Both the position numbers and the translations under genes were made by a program. The notes under the pieces are model-generated. The model searched no databases and was not told the origin of the DNA. It saw nothing but the letters and a program-made list of their open reading frames with translations. From contig QMUK01000041.1 in assembly GCA_003660555.1 (NCBI GenBank), positions 1-10,367 on the forward strand: 10,367 nucleotides of DNA, in the 5' to 3' direction. The first letter of the stretch is position 1, and every line of letters starts with the position of its first letter. Of the stretch, positions 6,076 to 10,367 are shown one piece after another. Source of the stretch: Thermococci archaeon. GTDB lineage: Archaea > Hadarchaeota > B88-G9.

Positions 6076-7041
6076 ATGTTAGAGGAGATAACCAAGGAGA
6101 TGGACTACGACACAGCCTTCGGACTAGCGACAAAGGCAATAGAGATAAAGGACGTGAGATCTCTACTCACCTTAGCGCATAACAGGAAAATAGCTGTAGC
6201 AAGAGCGGCAGAGAGAATGAACAGGGAATTCATTTCCATGGTCAAAGAGAGGATAAAGGACGAACCAATGAACATCGCCCGACTCTACTACATGTTGAGA
6301 AGGGAACTAAGAGAAGATCTTAGGAGAATTTTCAGGAGACTTTCGACGATTTCCCTACTTAGGGTAGCTCTAAGGGTAAGTGGGAGAGGTCTTAGAAGAG
6401 AAATCAATAAGCTGGTGGAATATCATCCGGGTCTAGGTGACTTCGATCTAGAGATGACCATAGAGCGTATCTTGGAAAGAGGGACGGAACCAGGGATCAT
6501 ATCTTATGAAGACATAGTTGGCATAGAGAGAATTGGGAAAAGGAGAGCGGGCGTGGTAATGTTAGATACAAGTGGTTCCATGTTCGGAGACAAGATAATA
6601 ATAGCTGCTCTCAGCGCGGCAGTTCTTACATACACCCTCAGGAACGACGATTACTCACTCATACTTTTCAACTCCAGAGCAAAAGTGATCAAGGGAATAA
6701 CCGAGAGGAAGGGAATAGAAAGCATAATTGACTCTATACTAGAAGTGGGACCAGCGGGATACACTAACATAAGTGAAGCTCTGGAGAGAGGATTAGAGGA
6801 ACTTTCTAGGATAAGCAGGGGAGACAAGTGGGGAGTAATAGTTACAGATGGAGAACACAATCTGGGCCCAAAGCCAGAGATATTTGCGAAGAGATATCCA
6901 AGACTGCACGTAGTAGGTATACCTGGCACTCTTTCAGGAAAGAGAAGATGTAAGGAATTAGCTGAACTAGGCAATGGAAGATACATATCCGTGAAGAGGT
7001 TAGAGGAAGTCCCTAGAGCCCTCTCAAGATTGTTGAGGTAA
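6076..7041 (+). CDS. VWA-domain protein partner of MoxR
   Basis: This is a soluble von Willebrand factor A protein; such proteins pair with MoxR ATPases and bind clients through a metal-ion-dependent adhesion site (MIDAS). The 321 residues start with about 155 residues of basic, mostly helical sequence, followed by the VWA domain. The MIDAS is complete: DTSGS at 164-168, Thr230 in AGYTNIS and Asp258 in VTDGE. No signal peptide or membrane segment is seen. ATG 6076 is the only usual start, with AAGGA (6066-6070) upstream. The frame is open back to a stop at 5914 and the codons just before the ATG read like protein (an acidic DDSEEVNVKEGDDEETLILR), yet they contain no ATG, GTG or TTG. The gene follows moxR and precedes the GIFT-like gene by 5 bp. 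Confidence 0.9.
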   Translation: MLEEITKEMDYDTAFGLATKAIEIKDVRSLLTLAHNRKIAVARAAERMNREFISMVKERIKDEPMNIARLYYMLRRELREDLRRIFRRLSTISLLRVALRVSGRGLRREINKLVEYHPGLGDFDLEMTIERILERGTEPGIISYEDIVGIERIGKRRAGVVMLDTSGSMFGDKIIIAALSAAVLTYTLRNDDYSLILFNSRAKVIKGITERKGIESIIDSILEVGPAGYTNISEALERGLEELSRISRGDKWGVIVTDGEHNLGPKPEIFAKRYPRLHVVGIPGTLSGKRRCKELAELGNGRYISVKRLEEVPRALSRLLR

Positions 7042-7046
7042 TCTCC

Positions 7047-7694
7047 ATGAGATTGCTGTTTGATAAAGCACATGGGGAAGTGTATGACTTTTACCAAGAC
7101 AACCCACTCCTGAGTTTATCCGAATTCCATAGAATAGCTTCCGACTTAGGATTGAGAATATGGAGAAACATGGGCCAATTAAAAAACCTACTGAAATTCG
7201 ATATACTGTTCATGTTGTTGCCTAAATACGAATTCTCTGAGAAGGAGATTGAGGAGATGAAGAATTTCGTACTCGATGGTGGTCTTCTAGTTGTAGCGGG
7301 AGGATTGAGCAAAGTGGTCAACTCCTTGACTTCTGACTTCGGATTAACTCTCAACGGAGACGTATTAGTAGATCCCCTCAGGAATTACGGAGAACACTGG
7401 TTACCCCTAGTGGAGACAACGGAGAAGCATTGGGCTACAAAAGACGTCAAAACCATAGTCCCTTTGTGTGGAAGGACCCTCAACCTATATGAGGGGTCAA
7501 AGGTTCTAGCAAGAGCGTCTCCATCTTCCTACGGGATATTGGGACCATACTCTCAGGGAGAGAAACCCCCTTTCATGGGCACGTCCGAGGACTATCCTCT
7601 GATAGTGCTAGGAGATGGTCACTTGTTCTCAGACGATTTGATCTGGATGGGGGACAACGAGTCTCTCCTAGTGAACCTCCTAAGGAGAGTCTAG
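7047..7694 (+). CDS. GIFT/DUF4350-like soluble protein
   Basis: The 215-residue protein begins RLLFDKAHGE, the Asp-x-x-His-Gly start of the GIFT/DUF4350 type of class-I glutamine-amidotransferase-like fold. It continues with FSEKEIEEMKNFVLDGGLLV at about 70-89. Related proteins are often encoded next to MoxR-VWA modules. No nucleophilic Cys elbow is visible, so a non-enzymatic binding role is likely. It lacks a signal peptide and membrane helix, unlike its paralogue at 8492-9805, to which it aligns clearly (FSE-EI--FV-DGG-L-V-AG, FG---N-D--VD). ATG 7047 follows the VWA stop by 5 bp, with GAGGT at about 7034-7038 as SD, so it is the third gene of the operon. The stop is one base from the end of the convergent gene. 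Confidence 0.75.
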   Translation: MRLLFDKAHGEVYDFYQDNPLLSLSEFHRIASDLGLRIWRNMGQLKNLLKFDILFMLLPKYEFSEKEIEEMKNFVLDGGLLVVAGGLSKVVNSLTSDFGLTLNGDVLVDPLRNYGEHWLPLVETTEKHWATKDVKTIVPLCGRTLNLYEGSKVLARASPSSYGILGPYSQGEKPPFMGTSEDYPLIVLGDGHLFSDDLIWMGDNESLLVNLLRRV

Positions 7695-7695
7695 C

Positions 7696-8361
7696 CTATC
7701 TCAGGTATGGTGGAAGGGAACTATCCTTAGGAGGCTTTTTAACTTTTTTTCTACCTTTTTTCGCTCTTTTCGTCTTTTTCTTTGGTTCTGGTATCTCTAG
7801 TGCCTCTATTTCTTCATCTAGGGGCACACCTTCTTTTTTCTCTTTACTAACCTCCTCGGCTAGATATGGTGGAAGGGAACTATCCTTAGGAGGCTTTTTA
7901 GTCTTCTCCTCCTCTGCCACTTCCTCCTCTCGTACTTCCTCCATTCTTTCGACTCCTATCTCCTCCTCTGCTTCCTCCTCCATGGTCTCTTCTTTCTCCT
8001 CTTCAATTTCCTCAATCTCTAGTTTTTCTTCAATTTCTGTCTCTATTTCTTCTGGAGGAGGAACTTCTGTTATCAGTTCTGGTTCTGTGACTATGAGAAT
8101 TGCTTGGGAGCCCAAACTCCTAGCTATATCGAATATTGCCTCTGCAGCCTTTTCGTTTATTCCCAGATCATATATATCAATAGACCCTACTTTTCCTCCT
8201 GATATTTTTTCTATCAGATTAGTCATCTTATTAACGTCTAAAGCACCAATTATTGCATTAGCATCCTCTATCTTTAGGAAGAAGAACTTCCCTAGGTATT
8301 CAGCCACGTCTTTGTTTGGTCCCCTCTTCAGGAACACGAAGGTCGGTATTTCTCCTTCCAC
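7696..8361 (-). CDS. unrecognised protein with acidic linker and duplicated KKPPKDSSLPPYL motif
   Basis: I do not recognise this family. The 221 residues fall into three parts. Residues 1 to about 93 form a compact alpha/beta-looking domain (PTFVFLKRGPNKDVAEYLGK, later GSIDIYDLGINEKAAEAIFD). Residues about 94-154 are a Glu-rich, probably coiled or disordered linker. The remainder carries KKPPKDSSLPPYL twice, at about 155-167 and 208-220, one residue before the C terminus. A very basic KKKTKRAKKGRKKVKK stretch precedes the second copy. There is no signal peptide or membrane helix. The layout suggests a soluble scaffold or tether whose repeated short motif binds a partner, possibly with nucleic-acid contact by the basic part; this is inference. 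The GTG start (8361) has GGAGG seven bases upstream (8369-8373) and a promoter behind it. The gene is convergent with the MoxR operon. Confidence 0.8.
   Translation of the reverse strand: MEGEIPTFVFLKRGPNKDVAEYLGKFFFLKIEDANAIIGALDVNKMTNLIEKISGGKVGSIDIYDLGINEKAAEAIFDIARSLGSQAILIVTEPELITEVPPPEEIETEIEEKLEIEEIEEEKEETMEEEAEEEIGVERMEEVREEEVAEEEKTKKPPKDSSLPPYLAEEVSKEKKEGVPLDEEIEALEIPEPKKKTKRAKKGRKKVKKPPKDSSLPPYLR
7706..7900 (-). repeat. 36-bp perfect direct repeat inside the 221-aa gene
   Basis: Positions 7706-7741 and 7865-7900 are identical over 36 bp, 159 bp (53 codons) apart in the same frame, and encode the two KKPPKDSSLPPYL motifs. Synonymous sites match throughout the 36 bp; the final Tyr and Leu codons differ (TAC CTG against TAT CTA). 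The identity suggests a recent duplication or gene conversion. Confidence 0.9.
7736..7783 (+). terminator. oligo-T terminator region of the moxR operon
   Basis: On the plus strand, T runs of 5, 7, 6, 4 and 5 bases lie between 7736 and 7779, starting about 40 bp after the last operon gene. Archaeal RNA polymerase stops at such T tracts without a hairpin. The same bases are the Lys codons of the basic tail of the convergent gene, so the tract may be partly a by-product of coding. Confidence 0.5.
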
Positions 8362-8392
8362 TCGAGACCCTCCTCTCCTATTTGCTAGAGGG

Positions 8393-8408
8393 AAATAAAA
8401 CCTTTTTC
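8393..8408 (-). promoter_or_regulatory. promoter of the 221-aa gene
   Basis: On the minus strand GAAAAAGG (8401-8408) is followed by TTTTATTT (8393-8400), an acceptable BRE/TATA pair. The predicted start near 8371 falls at or just before the SD GGAGG, so the leader would be very short. The rest of the 8409-8491 gap shows no gene. Confidence 0.5.
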
Positions 8409-8491
8409 CTGGGGGGAGTACCGCATCACGTTACACCTATAGAAGAGAAGACATTTAATAATGAGTATACTTCGTTGAAGATGATTGTGAG

Positions 8492-9805
8492 CTACTTTCT
8501 AGTGGCATATCTATTTTTCCTTAATCGTTTGACCATAACGTAGATTCCAAGAAGAGGTAGGAGAACGAAGAAGTACCAGAGATACTTATGGACCCCAGAT
8601 TCATCATTTTCTATATTTTTTATTGTTTTACTCTCTGGAACAACCTCAGAAGTCTCTCTGAAAAGAATTCTTCGCTCAGATCCATGAATTAGTGGAATTT
8701 CTACTTCTATGTTTATTACATCGAATTCACCCGGTATTTTCGGACACTCTCCTACGACTCTAACCTCCATAGTATCTAATTTGTCCTGCTCTAGCTCAAA
8801 CTGGAATTCCCTCCCGGAAGAATGTAGAGTACCTAGTTCTGGCCCGAGCGAAACTATCCACTCACTCTTCTTTAGGTCAGTTTTGAGATACACCTTGGAC
8901 TTAATGGGAATGGGCTGGACATATATCTTAACATCTGTTGAGATGTTTTCTCCACCTTTAACAGTATCTGGAGCTTTAGAATAGGAACTAATCTTAAATA
9001 GATCTCCTATGTTTATTTCTTCCCCAACCTGACTTAGGTCATGGAGAAGCCACTTGAATATCCTTATTCCAAGCTCTTTGTTATCGAATTTGTTCAGATA
9101 GAAGTCCTTTAGTGTAGAGCTGTCACTCATGAAGACACATCTGCCATTCCCGAATTCGAATGCCGCTAGAACTGGAGGGTACTCTCCAAACCCATACACT
9201 GTGTTCTCCTGCTTAAGAACGATTTTATCTCCTTCTCTAACCATCATTATAGAGATGGAGTCCTGATCTCCCCACGCTATGGCCATCTCGCCTTTAAGCA
9301 ATCCTAAGGAGCCACCCCAGTACATCGAAAAGGACGTAAGCCCTCTGGTTATCGGATGCATTGAGAACCTGTGTATTATGGGGGATTGGGGATCTCCATC
9401 GTTATCGCTTTTATCTATGACGATGTCTTTGTTGAAGTGCACTCCGAACCTATTAGCCAATGGATTGAGGTAATCGGCTACTCCGGCTATTACGAGAATA
9501 CTCCCCCCATCTTTCACGAATTTGACTATCTGATCTATTTCTCTCTCAGAGAAGGGTTTAGTTGGAGTAGAGATAACTAACAGGTCTATTCCACTTAAAT
9601 CTTTTATTTCGTCCTCTTTTACAATATATCCGAGTTGTCTGAGTTCAAAAGAGAGGAGAGAATATTCCGTGCTGGGGAGATACTTCTCTCCGTGAGATGT
9701 ATCGAATAGTATCAACTTGCCTTCAGGCTCGTTGGTTTGAGCATGGGACGCTGTGACGATCAAGGAAGCAATCACCAAAGGCAGGAGATGTAGACTTCTC
9801 TTCAT
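8492..9805 (-). CDS. membrane-anchored surface protein with GIFT/DUF4350-like domain
   Basis: The 437-residue protein has an N-terminal signal peptide (charged MKR, hydrophobic LHLLPLVIASLIVTA, likely cleavage after SHA near residue 22). A GIFT/DUF4350-like domain follows from about 30 to 250, starting LILFDTSHGE and including FSEREIDQIVKFVKDGGSIL. A beta-rich region spans about 260-395 and resembles CARDB/Ig-like stalks (inference). One membrane helix at about 408-425 (YLWYFFVLLPLLGIYVMV) is followed by a basic tail. Topology: outside with a cytosolic C terminus. It is a paralogue of the soluble protein at 7047-7694. The ATG overlaps the stop of the helicase gene (ATGA, 9802-9805), which implies translational coupling. 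The extracellular role is unknown; binding of a ligand or cell-surface polymer is possible. Confidence 0.8.
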   Translation of the reverse strand: MKRSLHLLPLVIASLIVTASHAQTNEPEGKLILFDTSHGEKYLPSTEYSLLSFELRQLGYIVKEDEIKDLSGIDLLVISTPTKPFSEREIDQIVKFVKDGGSILVIAGVADYLNPLANRFGVHFNKDIVIDKSDNDGDPQSPIIHRFSMHPITRGLTSFSMYWGGSLGLLKGEMAIAWGDQDSISIMMVREGDKIVLKQENTVYGFGEYPPVLAAFEFGNGRCVFMSDSSTLKDFYLNKFDNKELGIRIFKWLLHDLSQVGEEINIGDLFKISSYSKAPDTVKGGENISTDVKIYVQPIPIKSKVYLKTDLKKSEWIVSLGPELGTLHSSGREFQFELEQDKLDTMEVRVVGECPKIPGEFDVINIEVEIPLIHGSERRILFRETSEVVPESKTIKNIENDESGVHKYLWYFFVLLPLLGIYVMVKRLRKNRYATRK

Positions 9806-10367
9806 CGAGACCAGAACCTCCTAGTAACTATGTACCTCCTCTCCTCAGCCATCATACCCATATAAATCCCTTCCTCATTAGAGGACCTAGATAAAATCCT
9901 AGAGGCAGTTCTCGGGCCAATACCTCTACCTCCTAAGACCTCCACTGCTCTTCTACCGTATGATAGAACGAGATTGGCCGAGTCTATGACCCTTTTTAGA
10001 ATCCTTCTTTCTTCATCTGTTAGCTCATCTCCGGTTTTACTCCTCCTAAGTATGGATTTCGCCTCTCCGAGACTATCTGGACTTACCACTCCTATGAACA
10101 TGGATCCACACTTGGGACATCTTACTTCGTCATCTAAATTACCAATTCTTCTCACTCCAGACCACTCGAGGCAGTAAGCACATATCAATCCCACTCTTCT
10201 GGATAGTATTCTCTTCTTCATCGCTTCTATTATTACATCTCTCCTCGATTGTGGCACTATCTCGTGGAATTTGACATCCACAGAAAAACTGAGAGGCCCA
10301 CTGACTTCCGGGATTCCATTCTCTCTAATTGTCCTTATTATTTTCTCTGCCCCCTTTACATCTAGCT
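9802..10367 (-). CDS. Lhr-family helicase, C-terminal part (runs off the right edge)
   Basis: The frame is open from the edge, so the GTG at 10281 is internal and not the start. The visible 187 residues match the C terminus of large archaeal Lhr-type DEAD/DEAH helicases. They include a zinc-finger-like part with Cys62, Cys65, Cys83 and Cys86 of the visible piece (CAYC...CPKC). After this comes a helical part with NLVLSYGRRAVEVLGGRGIG and the end RRYIVTRRFWSR, the usual E-x-x-Y-I-x-T-R-x-F-W closing motif. These helicases unwind nucleic acids and act in DNA repair or RNA metabolism. The motor domains lie outside the window, so the subgroup cannot be set. The stop overlaps the start of the surface-protein gene by 4 bp. 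Confidence 0.85.
   Translation of the reverse strand, partial: LDVKGAEKIIRTIRENGIPEVSGPLSFSVDVKFHEIVPQSRRDVIIEAMKKRILSRRVGLICAYCLEWSGVRRIGNLDDEVRCPKCGSMFIGVVSPDSLGEAKSILRRSKTGDELTDEERRILKRVIDSANLVLSYGRRAVEVLGGRGIGPRTASRILSRSSNEEGIYMGMMAEERRYIVTRRFWSR

Noticed and set aside
8385-8426. A 13-residue minus-strand leader ORF before the 221-aa gene
   Set aside because: It starts upstream of the predicted TATA box and ends before the SD, so it would not be on the same mRNA; its length is within chance.
7696-8540. Long plus-strand serine-rich open frames opposite the 221-aa gene
   Set aside because: They mirror the Glu/Lys-rich codons of the minus-strand gene and lack start signals.
10279-10281. 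GTG 10281 as the start of a separate 159-residue zinc protein
   Set aside because: The frame continues without a stop to the window edge with sequence that fits the Lhr C-terminal region, so the gene is a partial large helicase.

Overview
The window comes from an archaeon, most likely a thermophile of the TACK side of the tree. It carries a group II chaperonin (thermosome), the RNA polymerase subunit RpoK, transcription factor TFB, the RIO2 kinase and the C-terminal part of an archaeal Lhr-type helicase. Promoters are archaeal (A-rich BRE followed by a TATA box). Arginine is mostly AGA/AGG and isoleucine often ATA, and the proteins are rich in Glu, Lys and Arg. The exact lineage cannot be fixed from this window alone.

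Layout. Positions 1-430 hold the wreck of an MntA-HepT (nucleotidyltransferase / HEPN) toxin-antitoxin pair, broken by several frame changes. Positions 430-982 are largely non-coding. This stretch has hairpins, an 11-bp inverted repeat 260 bp apart, one small basic ORF with a strong Shine-Dalgarno (SD) sequence, and degenerate TTCGCT repeats. Next come the thermosome gene with its promoter (1058-2704) and rpoK overlapping its end. TFB follows with its own promoter (3081-4088), and the convergent rio2 gene overlaps the TFB gene tail to tail.

The space between the divergent rio2 and moxR genes contains a good candidate for a C/D box sRNA (about 4996-5056). It has a terminal stem, C and D boxes and a TATA box at the right distance. 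One possible guide stretch is complementary to the 3' end of 16S rRNA.

Positions 5114-7694 form a compact plus-strand operon: a MoxR AAA+ ATPase, a VWA (MIDAS) protein and a small soluble GIFT/DUF4350-like protein. This is the classic arrangement of a MoxR-VWA chaperone/assembly system. Facing it on the minus strand is an unrecognised 221-residue protein with a compact N-terminal domain, an acidic linker and two copies of the motif KKPPKDSSLPPYL, the second at the extreme C terminus. Beyond it, also on the minus strand, lies a two-gene unit. It comprises the C-terminal part of an Lhr-family helicase (running off the right edge) and, overlapping it by 4 bp, a membrane-anchored surface protein. 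The N-terminal domain of that surface protein is homologous to the small GIFT-like protein of the MoxR operon.

The most interesting points are the putative C/D sRNA, the decayed HepT in which the catalytic His codon now reads Tyr, the duplicated short linear motif, and the cytosolic/surface pair of GIFT-like paralogues near a MoxR-VWA operon.
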